Shown: positions 25,047-34,066, counted from the first letter of the stretch. The stretch: DNA of 64,000 nt from an uncultured Clostridia bacterium (GCA_938045615.1 CALIBC010000178.1:248001-312000), one strand, 5' to 3'. The notes: a model not told the origin generated them from the letters alone. Numbers and translations: made by a program.

Positions 25047-25410
25047 CTATTTGACATTGACCCATGCGTTATTGTCCCAATAAGCCTTTTCCCAAGATGC
25101 GGAAGCTCTTTTCTTCTTTGAAATCCAGCCGGAAGAACTCATTTTACCGCCGGCTCCTTGCACAGTTGTTCTGTGAGTTTTGCTGTTATGATCATAGTGT
25201 GACCACACGTAGGATTTGCCGACACCATGACGCCAACGCCCGCCGAGAAAATTTTTCCACCCACTATCGTAATTCAAAACGGTAAGTGAAATTCTATTGT
25301 GCACAAACATCTTTTGGAATTTTACCATCAAGCAGCTTAAGCGAATCACAAAAGATTAAATATTTCACTGTGGTAAGCATAAGCCAAATAAAGAGTGTTA
25401 CCTTTCTCAA
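25047..25410 (-). pseudogene. Lactococcin 972-family bacteriocin precursor, probably frameshifted
   Basis: The C-terminal part carries the family signature: GGRWRHGVG, then WSHYDHNSKTHRTTV, a Gly/Ser-rich turn and SASWEKAYWDNNAW at the end, close in pattern to lactococcin 972 (G-W-x-x-G-x-G, Y-x-H-x-S-K-T-H). Lactococcin precursors need a Sec signal peptide, but the frame open to 25349 has none. A signal-like sequence (RKVTLFIWLMLTT) is found in a different frame from TTG 25410 and stops at 25294. A one-base shift near 25300 would join them. The peptide itself is therefore likely not exported as now encoded. The 25411-25487 stretch holds nothing further. Confidence 0.7.
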
Positions 25411-25487
25411 ACCTTTTAATGCGTAAGACTTTATGTTTGGCTCAAATTCAAAACACCCATGGCAATCACAGAGTTTCAGACGGCGTT

Positions 25488-25898
25488 TCAGTTTGAACTT
25501 ACGCCCGTCTTTATCTTTTGAATCAGCGTAAAGAATATGTATCCTATTATGATCACATGAGGAAGGAAAAACACGATGACATCAGACCAACCGTCCATTC
25601 CCATGAGGGCGCCAAGCGAGCCAAAAATCATCAGTACATAAACGATGCAAACAGCGACAATCCCAATCACGTTCTTAAACGCTTTGCAGTGAACTGCGGC
25701 AACTATGCCGATTGAATATGTACCTACGGTCATAGGAGTTGCTACCACGAAAAACCTGAGTAACTTCTGTGAGAAAGCATCGCCCGCCAACTCGAACATC
25801 CAGAAAATAAACGCTGTCACGTATATCGCTGCCAATACATCTAAAACAACTGCAACCTTGCGCAGAGCAGTGGTGTGTTTGGGATTCATTTTATGCAT
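25488..25898 (-). CDS. Small multi-pass membrane protein, unrecognised
   Basis: 136 residues with four hydrophobic helices (roughly residues 13-35, 45-65, 72-95, 105-125). I do not recognise a family. The start at 25898 lies nine bases after GGAGG; an ATG at 25907 touches that site and is less likely. The gene reads in the same direction as the decayed bacteriocin locus downstream and, unlike it, is intact. It may be an unrelated membrane protein or part of the original immunity set; the sequence does not decide. Confidence 0.7.
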   Translation of the reverse strand: MHKMNPKHTTALRKVAVVLDVLAAIYVTAFIFWMFELAGDAFSQKLLRFFVVATPMTVGTYSIGIVAAVHCKAFKNVIGIVAVCIVYVLMIFGSLGALMGMDGWSDVIVFFLPHVIIIGYIFFTLIQKIKTGVSSN

Positions 25899-26016
25899 GA
25901 GAATCATCCTCCATTCAAGAATAAGCCGCGTTTAGAACCACCGATAATGAGGGTACGCAACTTCAGTTATCTTTTGTATCTTCGCTTAAATTACAATTAA
26001 AGATATCTTTTAGGCT

Positions 26017-26044
26017 AGTATATCAAAAAAAAAGAGGGGGTCAA
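26017..26044 (-). promoter_or_regulatory. Promoter for the minus-strand membrane-protein gene
   Basis: On the minus strand TTGACC (26044-26039) and TATACT (26022-26017) are 16 bases apart; the spacer contains a run of nine T. It lies about 120 bases before the start at 25898. The rest of 25899-26176 holds nothing I can support. Confidence 0.55.
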
Positions 26045-26176
26045 TTTTATATTTTTGCGGGACGGTGTCGGATAGTGTGAGGCAAATATCGTGGAATGTG
26101 TTATACTGTTTATAGCAATCGAATGTCCTTGGAGAAGAGTATTGTATTTCGGTGTTTGAGTGCAAAGGAGGAAGCT

Positions 26177-26431
26177 ATGAGAATGCGTTTGAGAAAAGAA
26201 GATAGCTTTTATTTACTGCTGGGGTTGGTTTCACTTCAAACGGTGATACATTTGTACTTACTGTTTGATCCTATGGAGTACTTGGACAAGTTTTTGCTTA
26301 TCTGTGCAGGGCTGACTGTGCTTGTGGCACTATATAGCTATAGGCATAACATGAAGAAGGAGAGGGCAGTTTATCATTTCATTTTTGTGATACTTGTGTT
26401 TTTGATGAACTTGAAAATACTGTTTAAATGA
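26177..26431 (+). CDS. Small membrane protein, unrecognised
   Basis: 84 residues with three hydrophobic segments (FYLLLGLVSLQTVIHLYLL, FLLICAGLTVLVALYSY, FIFVILVFLMNLKIL) and basic flanks. The ATG at 26177 follows AAAGGAGG by six bases; the frame is open further upstream but without a site. No family is recognised. It is a single gene 230 bases before ddl on the same strand. Confidence 0.65.
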   Translation: MRMRLRKEDSFYLLLGLVSLQTVIHLYLLFDPMEYLDKFLLICAGLTVLVALYSYRHNMKKERAVYHFIFVILVFLMNLKILFK

Positions 26432-26660
26432 TTGCATAGCAACATTTCCACATGTTTGGACGCATGTGCCTTTACTGTCATTGTGGAAAATATTGTGGTA
26501 AAATACTGCTCCGGGAAGAGAAGTGCATACGGCAGGTACATGTGTATGCGATGGGTGATATTGAGTGTACTTTGGTTGTGAATCCGGAAGTGACAGGAGC
26601 GGAATGAACGGACTACATAGAGAACACAGAGAAAAAAACAGAGAACATAGGGAACCTCGC

Positions 26661-27704
26661 ATGGAAAAGGACAGAGAAAGACGCGACAGAATCGGGATCT
26701 TTTTTGGCGGCAGGTCGCAGGAGCATGAGATTTCGCTGCTTTCGGCAAAAAGTGTTGCAGATGCTATCGACAAGCGGAAGCATGAGGTTGTGCCGATAGG
26801 TATAAACAGAGACGGCGAGTGGTTTGTTTTTGACGATATACCGCACGTGATATCGGAAAAAACGTGCGGCAAACCGGTTTCCGTAAGTGAGGCGTGTGCG
26901 GAGATAGACTTTGCGTTTCCGGTACTGCACGGTCCGTACGGAGAAGACGGGAAGATTCAGGGGATATTTGAAATGATGAATATCCCGTATGCCGGCAGCG
27001 GGGTCACGGCTTCGGCACTGTGTATGGACAAGGCGTTCGCAAAGGAAATATTTATTCAAAGCGGTGTACCGACGGTCGAATATCTGCAGGTAAACAGGGC
27101 ATTGGTTTTGGAGGACATAAACCTTGTCGTCAGAAAATGTACGGAAAAATTGCATTTCCCCATGTTTGTAAAACCTGCAAACTTGGGCTCAAGTCTAGGG
27201 ATTTCCAAAGTTGAGGACAGAGCGGAATTGATAACTGCGCTTCGATTTGCAGCGCATTACGACAGGCGGATACTTGTAGAGCAGGGAGTTGACGCCAGAG
27301 AAGTGGAGTGTGCGGTGATAGGCAACGACAGTCCGCTTGCTTCAGGGGTCGGCGAGATAACATCAAAACATCGTTTTTACGATTATGAGGCAAAGTATAC
27401 GGACGATTCCGGCACGGAAATACGGGTGCCGGCCAATCTGGAGACGGAAACGGTGGAAAGGATAAGGGCATATGCCGAGCATGCGTATGTTGCGCTCGAC
27501 TGTGCCGGATTTGCCAGAGCGGATTTTCTGATCGACAGAGAGAGCGGAGAGATTTTCCTCAGCGAATTCAATACCATACCGGGCTGCACCAAATACAGCA
27601 TGTTTCCAATGCTGTGGCAGGAGAGGGGAATACCGTTTTCGGAGATAATAGAAAGGATTGTGAGGTTTGGATATGAAAGACATCATGTTAAGAATAGTCG
27701 GTAA
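26661..27704 (+). CDS. ddl: D-alanine--D-alanine ligase
   Basis: About 347 residues in the ATP-grasp family. Motifs: GGRSQEHEISLLSA at the N-terminus, HGPYGEDGKIQG, PMFVKPANLGSSLGISKV, FYDYEAKYTDD (omega loop with the Tyr typical of D-Ala-D-Ala rather than D-lactate ligases) and EFNTIPGCTKYSMFP. It joins two D-alanines for peptidoglycan precursors in the cytosol. I chose ATG 26661, which starts ten residues before the first strand as in the family. An ATG at 26604 with AGGAG is possible and would add a charged REHREKNREHRE extension encoded by AG-rich repeats. It overlaps the next gene by 32 bases. Confidence 0.93.
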   Translation: MEKDRERRDRIGIFFGGRSQEHEISLLSAKSVADAIDKRKHEVVPIGINRDGEWFVFDDIPHVISEKTCGKPVSVSEACAEIDFAFPVLHGPYGEDGKIQGIFEMMNIPYAGSGVTASALCMDKAFAKEIFIQSGVPTVEYLQVNRALVLEDINLVVRKCTEKLHFPMFVKPANLGSSLGISKVEDRAELITALRFAAHYDRRILVEQGVDAREVECAVIGNDSPLASGVGEITSKHRFYDYEAKYTDDSGTEIRVPANLETETVERIRAYAEHAYVALDCAGFARADFLIDRESGEIFLSEFNTIPGCTKYSMFPMLWQERGIPFSEIIERIVRFGYERHHVKNSR

Positions 27705-28107
27705 GCAGTATGCAGGTGAGCAAGCCGAGGAACAGATGGAATTTGTTACCGAGGGGAAACTGTATGAAAGGAACGGGGCAACTTATCTTGTATATGAAGA
27801 AAGTGATTTTTCCGGATTTCCGGGGTGCAAAACCAGTCTCAAGTTGAAGGAGGACACCATAAGACTCAAGCGATTGGGCAAGGACGCCGGATACGGAATG
27901 GAAATAGAATTTCGAAAAGGCAAGAGATTTTTCGGACAGTATGAAACGCCGTATGGAATGATCGACATGGAGGTCATGACCACGAAAGTGACAAACAACC
28001 TATCAAAAGATGGCATAGGTAAGATAGGGGTAGATTACAGGGTAAGTCTTGAGGGCATGGCGGAAGGCAGGAACGAATTGAATATCGAAGTGGCGGCGTT
28101 AAATTGA
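27673..28107 (+). CDS. DUF1934-family beta-barrel protein
   Basis: 144 residues. The pattern VTEGKLYERNGATYLVYEESDFSG, then KLKEDTIRLKRLG and FGQYETPYGMIDMEV...YRVSLEG, matches DUF1934 (YwiB-like), a small lipocalin-like cytosolic barrel of unknown function in Firmicutes. The start at 27673 lies inside the end of ddl, so the two are translationally coupled. Confidence 0.85.
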   Translation: MKDIMLRIVGKQYAGEQAEEQMEFVTEGKLYERNGATYLVYEESDFSGFPGCKTSLKLKEDTIRLKRLGKDAGYGMEIEFRKGKRFFGQYETPYGMIDMEVMTTKVTNNLSKDGIGKIGVDYRVSLEGMAEGRNELNIEVAALN

Positions 28108-28123
28108 GACAGTGGAGGCGGAA

Positions 28124-28225
28124 ATGAACGACAGACATAGAAAAATTGCAAGGATAATAGTGATAGTGATTGCGGCGGCGATGGTCGGAACCAGTATCCT
28201 GTGGGCGCTTCAGGCGATGGCATAG
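28124..28225 (+). CDS. 33-residue single-pass membrane protein
   Basis: A short frame with a clear GGAGGCGG site seven bases upstream encodes MNDRHRKIAR followed by one hydrophobic helix (IIVIVIAAAMVGTSILWAL) and QAMA. It resembles in layout the tiny DUF4044-type membrane proteins of Firmicutes, though I cannot confirm that family. It sits between DUF1934 and DUF1846 genes on the same strand with short gaps, so it is probably co-transcribed. Confidence 0.6.
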   Translation: MNDRHRKIARIIVIVIAAAMVGTSILWALQAMA

Positions 28226-28261
28226 GCGGCGTGGTCTGCTGTTTTGATGCGGGAGAATGTG

Positions 28262-29770
28262 ATGAAGACAGGTTTTAGTGCGGAAAAATACATAGAGGAA
28301 CAGTCGAAGTACATCAGACAGAGGATCAACAGCGGCAACAGCGAGAGGCTCTATCTGGAATTTGGCGGAAAACTCGTGCATGACAAACATGCGGCGCGGG
28401 TTCTCCCCGGATTTGATGAAAATGCGAAAATAAAGCTCCTGCGGAAGCTGAAAAACGAGGCTGAAATCATAATTTGCATATATTCCGGAGATATTACGAC
28501 CAACAAGACAAGGCATGATTTCGGGATTACATACGATCTTGAGGTTCTGAGACTGATTGATGTTTTTCGTACCTACAATTTGGAAATAAACAGCGTTGTG
28601 GTTACGAGATATGAAGATGCACCGGCTGTGAATATGTTTATAAACAAGCTCAATCGGCGGGGGATACGAACCTATAAGCATAATTACACCAAGGGATATC
28701 CGACGGATGTGGAGACGATCGTGAGCGAAGAGGGATACGGAGCAAATCCTTATATAGAGGTGAGCAAGCCGCTTGTTGTTGTGACAGGACCGGGCGGAGG
28801 CAGCGGTAAACTGGCGACATGTCTTTCTCAGCTTTATCATGATTACAAGAGAGGTACAAAGGTTAGGTACGCCAAGTTTGAGACTTTCCCTATATGGAAC
28901 CTGCCGCTCAAGCACCCTGTAAATATAGCATATGAGGCGGCGACCGCGGATCTTAAGGATGTGAACCAGATAGACTCTTATCACCTGGAAGCTTACGGAG
29001 AAACGGCGGTCAACTATAACAGGGACATGGAAGTGTTTCCCGTTGTAAAGAGGATCATAGAGAAGATCACCGGAGAGGCGGAATACAAATCACCCACCGA
29101 CATGGGGGTAAACCGTGCGGGATTTGGAATCACGGACGATGAGGTATGCCGAAAGGCCGCCGAACAAGAGATAATAAGAAGATATTTGATCGCAGAGTGT
29201 GACTATAAAAAAGGCAAAATCACGGAAGCATCCCTGGAAAGGGCGCAGCTTCTGATGAAAGAAGTTTCACTTGAAGTCGAAGATCGGCCTGTCGTTTCGG
29301 CGGCGAGGTCGTGTGTGGAACGCAAGAAAAAACGCGAAAAATGCGATGAGAACATAGTGGTAATGGCGATTGAGCTTTCCGACGGAAAAATTATTACGGG
29401 CAAAAGCTCGCATCTCATGGTTGCCGCGGCGGCGATGATTTTAAATGCCGTCAAATATCTTGCGGGGCAGCCCGACGAGATGTTCCTGATCGAAGAAGAA
29501 ATACTTGAGGCGACACAGAAATTGAAAACCGATATTCTGAAATCGGACAGATCAATTCTTAATTGTGAGGAGATATTGATAGCTCTTGCTGTATCGAAAA
29601 AAGGGAACCGGGATGCGGAGCTTGCCGCAGGGAAACTGCCGCTGCTACGTGGATGCAGGGCGCACTGCACAGCGATTTTGAGCGATCAGGACGAACAGAC
29701 TTTGAGTGCGCTTGGAGTCGATGTCACATCCGATCCGGAATACGTCACGACCAATCTGTACACCAACTGA
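28262..29770 (+). CDS. DUF1846 domain-containing protein
   Basis: 502 residues, the standard length for DUF1846. Recognisable segments are GFSAEKYIEEQSKYI at the N-terminus, YLEFGGKL, HDFGITYDLEVLRLI, VVVTGPGGGSGKLATCLSQLYH (a P-loop-like glycine-rich segment) and YAKFETFPIWNLPLKHPVN. It is a cytosolic protein of unknown function, widespread in Firmicutes; structural genomics suggested nucleotide-related folds. The start at 28262 follows GGGAGA; upstream in-frame starts at 28244 and 28247 are less well placed. Confidence 0.92.
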   Translation: MKTGFSAEKYIEEQSKYIRQRINSGNSERLYLEFGGKLVHDKHAARVLPGFDENAKIKLLRKLKNEAEIIICIYSGDITTNKTRHDFGITYDLEVLRLIDVFRTYNLEINSVVVTRYEDAPAVNMFINKLNRRGIRTYKHNYTKGYPTDVETIVSEEGYGANPYIEVSKPLVVVTGPGGGSGKLATCLSQLYHDYKRGTKVRYAKFETFPIWNLPLKHPVNIAYEAATADLKDVNQIDSYHLEAYGETAVNYNRDMEVFPVVKRIIEKITGEAEYKSPTDMGVNRAGFGITDDEVCRKAAEQEIIRRYLIAECDYKKGKITEASLERAQLLMKEVSLEVEDRPVVSAARSCVERKKKREKCDENIVVMAIELSDGKIITGKSSHLMVAAAAMILNAVKYLAGQPDEMFLIEEEILEATQKLKTDILKSDRSILNCEEILIALAVSKKGNRDAELAAGKLPLLRGCRAHCTAILSDQDEQTLSALGVDVTSDPEYVTTNLYTN

Positions 29771-29895
29771 TTAACAGCGCCGAAAGATGATAGTCCCGAG
29801 AATAAAATCCGGAGATAAGTAGCAGATCGAGATGAGAAATCCAGGAGAATCTGGTGAGGGCAGGTGAAGATGAACAGGAAAAGCAGGAGCAGCGG

Positions 29896-31485
29896 ATGAA
29901 GAGTAAGGCAGAGCAAAGCATAAGGAGAATTGCCGGTATAAAGTATGGACTGATCCTGCAGGGAAGCGCGATAGGAATCCTTGCGGGACTTCTTATATCG
30001 ATGTTCCGTTTGATTTTGGCCAAAGCCGAAAGCTTCAGGATGGCGGTGGTGAATGGGCTATCATCGGCGGCAAGCACAGAAACCGTCGCTGCGGTAGCGG
30101 CGGGTTTTTTGCTGTGTTTTTTTTGTGCATGGCTGTGCCTTCGGATGGAGCCCATGTGCGCAGGCTCGGGAATACCGCAGGTTGCTGGCGAATTGAAAGG
30201 TAAAATATTTCAAAATTGGCCGAGAGTCATAATTACAAAATTTGTCGGGGCGTCTGCGACAATATTCGCGGGTCTTTCACTGGGACGCGAGGGTCCGAGT
30301 ATACAGCTGGGCGCAATGGTGGGAAAAGGATTTTCTTCGGCGGCAGATAAACTTGCCACAGAGGAAAAACTGCTCATGACATGCGGCGCGGTCGCAGGCC
30401 TTTCTTCCGCATTCAGTGCACCTCTGGCGGGGGTCATCTTTGCGCTTGAGGGACTGCACAAGAATTTTTCCACCGATATTTTGCTCGGCTCCATGGCTTC
30501 GTCGATCGCAGCGGACTTTGTGGCATATTACATATTCGGACTGAATCCTGTGTTCGATCTAAAACTTGGGGAAGCCCTGCCGCTGAAATTCTATTGGACG
30601 ATCCTTCTGCTGGGGATATTTTTGGGGGTATTCGGCACGTTGTATGGCAGGGTGGTTGAACTTTTTCAGGCCGGTTACGGCAAAATCGGTTCAACGGCGG
30701 CAAGGCTTTGCGTTCCGTTTGCCGCCGCAGTGCCTCTGGCGCTGTTTTATCCCCATGTTTTGGGAGGGGGCTACGACCTAGTCACGAAAGTGGCGGAGGG
30801 AAAATTTCTGCTCGGTGCGGCGGCGCTGCTTCTTGCGGTAAAGTTCGGATTTTCCGTCTTGAGTTTTGCCTCGGGCGCTCCGGGGGGAATATTTATGCCT
30901 CTGCTTGTTATAGGTGGGATCGCGGGCGGATTCTTTTTCATGCTGTTTGACGGGATTATGGGTATGGATGAGGTTTTTATAGCCAATTTCGTCGTATACG
31001 GCATGGTGGGTTATTTTGCGGCGATAGTCAGATCCCCGGTAACGGGAGTTATTCTTATAACCGAGATGGTGGGGGATTTCAGGAATTTCCTTTCATTGTG
31101 CATAGTCGCCTTCGTTGCGTATATAGTTGCGGATCTCATGGGGAGCAGGCCCATTTACGATCGGCTTTTGGAGAGACTGCTTGCCAAAAGTGAGGATCTG
31201 GGGATGGACGATTCGCTCAAAAGCAATAAGGTTTTGCTTTACAGCGATGTGTATATCTTCGGGTACATGGACGGCAAGAAGATAGAGAAAATGAAGCTGC
31301 CGGCGGGAAGTCTGGTGGTAGCGGTAAACCGCGGAAACGAAGAAATCGTACCGAGGGGAAACACTGTTTTGCGAGGCGGTGACAAGCTCACGGTTCTCTG
31401 CAATCAGGGAGATATGGCGGAAGTGGATGAAATGCTGAAATTGCTTTGTCGCACGGAGGGTGAGGATAGGCATGAAAATAGATGA
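29896..31485 (+). CDS. ClC-family chloride/proton antiporter with C-terminal TrkA-C domain
   Basis: About 529 residues. ClC selectivity motifs are present: GSGIPQV, GREGPSIQLG (with the gating glutamate) and GAPGGIFMPLLVIG. After the membrane domain a TrkA_C/RCK_C-like regulatory domain follows (residues about 450-529, including RGGDKLTVLC). Bacterial antiporters of this type exchange two Cl- for one H+ and help survive acid shock, which would complement the glutamate decarboxylase in this window (inference). ATG 29896 has AGGAG upstream. The last 14 bases overlap the next gene. Confidence 0.93.
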   Translation: MKSKAEQSIRRIAGIKYGLILQGSAIGILAGLLISMFRLILAKAESFRMAVVNGLSSAASTETVAAVAAGFLLCFFCAWLCLRMEPMCAGSGIPQVAGELKGKIFQNWPRVIITKFVGASATIFAGLSLGREGPSIQLGAMVGKGFSSAADKLATEEKLLMTCGAVAGLSSAFSAPLAGVIFALEGLHKNFSTDILLGSMASSIAADFVAYYIFGLNPVFDLKLGEALPLKFYWTILLLGIFLGVFGTLYGRVVELFQAGYGKIGSTAARLCVPFAAAVPLALFYPHVLGGGYDLVTKVAEGKFLLGAAALLLAVKFGFSVLSFASGAPGGIFMPLLVIGGIAGGFFFMLFDGIMGMDEVFIANFVVYGMVGYFAAIVRSPVTGVILITEMVGDFRNFLSLCIVAFVAYIVADLMGSRPIYDRLLERLLAKSEDLGMDDSLKSNKVLLYSDVYIFGYMDGKKIEKMKLPAGSLVVAVNRGNEEIVPRGNTVLRGGDKLTVLCNQGDMAEVDEMLKLLCRTEGEDRHENR

Positions 31486-32686
31486 AAAGTTTATAGATGA
31501 AAAACTGCTTCAGGCAGCAGAGAATGAAAAGGGAAACAGAAACGGAAGTTCGGATTATCCGGCAAGTGTGGGCTCGAAAAAAGGAGACCCAAGCAAGGCA
31601 CGTCGGGATTTGCGCGAAGCGAGCGGCAGGGCGCTTGACCATATATGGACAACTTCATGGCTCAAAGAGGGGATTTCGCCCGATACCGCAAGTCGCGTCG
31701 AGAAAGTTTCCGAGATCGTATCCGGGCTATGCAATGTAGCGGATAAGGTGATTATCGTTGCTCCCCTTGCGGCGGCGCATGCGATCGGCGCAGTTGTGAG
31801 AGCTGTGGGAGCCGAACCGGCTTCGGAAACGGTTGCGGCGCGTGCGGATAATTTCCTGATGGCGGGAAACTCGTTGTCTGCTTTTGAGTATAAAAAGATC
31901 CTAAACGATGTGCGGGGCAAAAGACTAGCAATGATAGCAATCTCATGTGGGCATGAAGAGCTAGGGGAGATAGCCGCATGTTCGATAGTGGAAAAGCTTA
32001 TAGCCGACCGACACGGGCCGGAAGAACTTGAACAACGAATAACGGCAATAACGGGAAGACGAGGAGAATATCTTCGAGCAATGGCGGCAAGGGGGTCGGC
32101 AAGAATGTATGTGCTTTCGGAGGATATTGACGAAGGCAGTTTTGCAGGATGTGGCGGCTTCCTGATTCCGCTTGCGGCGGCGGGAATCGATGCCACGGAA
32201 TTTTTGTCGGGTTTTAAGAGCATGCTCTCGAGCACGATTTGGGATATGGACGGAGACAGGTACGGTGTGCTCATGGCAGGACTTGCCAAAGAGAAAGCAA
32301 GGGAAGACATTTTATTTTGGCAGGAGGAGTTGTCCGAAATGGCAGAATGGATTTGCGCATTGCACAGAAGAGCCGGGGTCGATTCCCGAGTCATACATGC
32401 CCCCGGCGAAAACTTATATCTTGCCGAGAACGCATTCCGGACTCATTTGTTCTGTGCAAAAGAGGGATCCGATGTCATGACACCGATCTTCCCGGGAGCA
32501 AGTAGTGAGGGAACGTTGAACATGCTGACCGCCGAAAAACAGGAGGAGGCTTTTGTCGAAACGGGCAACCGAAATCCGAGAATGCGATTTACGATCGAAG
32601 ACTGCAAGCCGCACTCAATCGGTGAAGCAATGGCATTTTTTCAGCTTTCCAATGAAATTGCCATGCATATTGTGAGTGAACAATAG
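31472..32686 (+). CDS. Divergent glucose-6-phosphate isomerase-like protein
   Basis: 404 residues. Two SIS-like halves are visible; GFLIPLAAAGIDATEFLSGFKSM and the final KPHSIGEAMAFFQLSNEIAMHI correspond to conserved PGI segments. The family's glycine-rich substrate motif and the catalytic-glutamate segment are not recognisable, and the N-terminal 50 residues are a polar extension. It may therefore be an isomerase with altered specificity or an inactive homologue. It overlaps the ClC gene by 14 bases, so the two are co-expressed. The canonical pgi is expected elsewhere. Confidence 0.65.
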   Translation: MKIDEKFIDEKLLQAAENEKGNRNGSSDYPASVGSKKGDPSKARRDLREASGRALDHIWTTSWLKEGISPDTASRVEKVSEIVSGLCNVADKVIIVAPLAAAHAIGAVVRAVGAEPASETVAARADNFLMAGNSLSAFEYKKILNDVRGKRLAMIAISCGHEELGEIAACSIVEKLIADRHGPEELEQRITAITGRRGEYLRAMAARGSARMYVLSEDIDEGSFAGCGGFLIPLAAAGIDATEFLSGFKSMLSSTIWDMDGDRYGVLMAGLAKEKAREDILFWQEELSEMAEWICALHRRAGVDSRVIHAPGENLYLAENAFRTHLFCAKEGSDVMTPIFPGASSEGTLNMLTAEKQEEAFVETGNRNPRMRFTIEDCKPHSIGEAMAFFQLSNEIAMHIVSEQ

Positions 32687-32722
32687 AAGAATGCCTGCAC
32701 CCTCAACGTAAAATATAACAAT

Positions 32723-33031
32723 ATGTTTATTGATATATATGAATTTCTATGCTATTATATCCGCAGTGATATCACAGAGAGTAATAATGTAGTAGAAACA
32801 AGGGAAGATTTTAAGATTGAAAAATGCGGATTAAAGATTTTTGCTCCCAAAGCTGATGATGGTGTCATTAAAATGAAAACCAAAGAATCAACTATAAATC
32901 TAAAACTGCCCGAAGATAGGAGTGCGAATAAAGTTATCCAAACGGTAAATTTTGATATTGATATTGCAGTAGATTGTGAGGTGCTACGGTGCGAAAGAAA
33001 CATAGTATACCATTTGTTTGTCTGCTGTTGA
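32723..33031 (+). other. Weak open frame, possible hypothetical gene
   Basis: A 102-codon frame whose middle part (KIFAPKADDGVIKMKTKEST...) looks protein-like but which has no ribosome site before its ATG and runs into the start of the next frame. It could be the remnant of a gene. I keep it only because nothing else fills 32700-32988. Confidence 0.2.
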
Positions 33032-33476
33032 CTGTGGCTATTGCCGCGGGAGGGGTTGGAATGTTTTTAGGTAAGAACTTTTTTGCACCTAAAAAAGTAA
33101 TAGGAACGTCCACTAAAGGAATAAGAACATCCACTTTCGGTATTCCTAACAAAAAAACCCTAAAAGCATGGATTTGATTTTGGCAGTCGATATGATCGGA
33201 AAAGACGTTCTGAAGGGCTACTCTACGTTTGCTTTTTATGATCAGGGCTATGCTTTGGATGTATATGGGAAAATGAATATATTGGACAAGCATTTTGCAA
33301 CGCTGAAAAATCATAAAGGGAAGTATTACGGCACATTGTACATCAAAGATAATCTGGCATTATTGACCACAAAGGGAGGCAAATCATATAAAATGAAACT
33401 TTACTTGGAAGGTGAGCGCTTCATTATTTCAAATTATACCAACTGGTACAAAGAATACGGAAACAAGCATAAATAG
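32989..33476 (+). pseudogene. Membrane-anchored exported protein, frameshifted in an A-tract
   Basis: A GTG at 32989 after GAGGTG opens a frame with a signal-anchor (IPFVCLLLTVAIAAGGVGMF) that stops at 33177. The -1 frame carries on as MDLILAVDMIGKDVLKGYST... to 33476 with no ribosome site of its own. Adding one A to the run of seven at 33151-33157 gives PNKKNPKSMDLILAV and one 163-residue protein. No family is recognised. It may be inactive, or switch on and off by slippage. Confidence 0.55.
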
Positions 33477-33540
33477 ATGTTAAGTGCCTAAGCGAATTTT
33501 ACCAATACTTGTTGCTATATAGCCCACTTTTTCGTTGCTC

Positions 33541-33816
33541 CTAAATTTCTTTTGAAGTCATCGCTCTTGCCGAAAAATCAATGTTAAGAGTCTCGCCGAT
33601 ACTCTTTAGTATCTCGTCATAGTAGTGAAAAAGATATATGTTTCTGTCTGCTATGGCACATGTACATTCGAGTATCTCAGCTGTTTGTTTGTCAAACTTA
33701 AGCTTTTCTATGCATTTTGCCGCGCCGTAACTTGTGGCATGTTTGCTTAACACATAGTCGTCATGTGAGTGAGTATTAAGTGTGTACCATATGTTATCGC
33801 CAAATATTGATGTATT
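33541..33816 (-). pseudogene. Gene remnant, unrecognised
   Basis: The frame is open for 91 codons from a TAA at 33817-33819 but lacks a convincing start; the first usable codon is GTG at 33753. The sequence (FGDNIWYTLNTHSHDDYVLSK..., HYYDEILKSIGETLNIDFS) looks like the C-terminal end of a larger globular protein. I take it for a 5'-truncated remnant. The 33817-34029 stretch that follows holds nothing I can support. Confidence 0.4.
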
Positions 33817-34029
33817 TTAAAAAAATATGCCTCTCAGACATTAGAATTACTTGTTTCGCAGGATTTGAGCAAAAGAATGAGGTCAAAAGACTGGAGGTGT
33901 GACTGGAGATTTTCTTCGACATGCTCGCCGAAAACTGCATTTTGTACCTATTTTTCTACCACTTAGGCAAATAAACTAAAAAATCTATCTACATGAGTAT
34001 ACTGTAGGCAGAAAGTGATTTATATATTA

Positions 34030-34066
34030 AACCCGACGGGAAATAGGCTGCCCGCCGGGTTTTCTT
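34030..34066. terminator. Terminator hairpin
   Basis: ACCCG-A-CGGG (34031-34040) pairs with CCCG-C-CGGGT (34051-34060) with one mismatch, followed by TTTTCTT on the plus strand and TTTAATA on the minus strand. It most likely ends the minus-strand gene at 34085. Confidence 0.65.
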
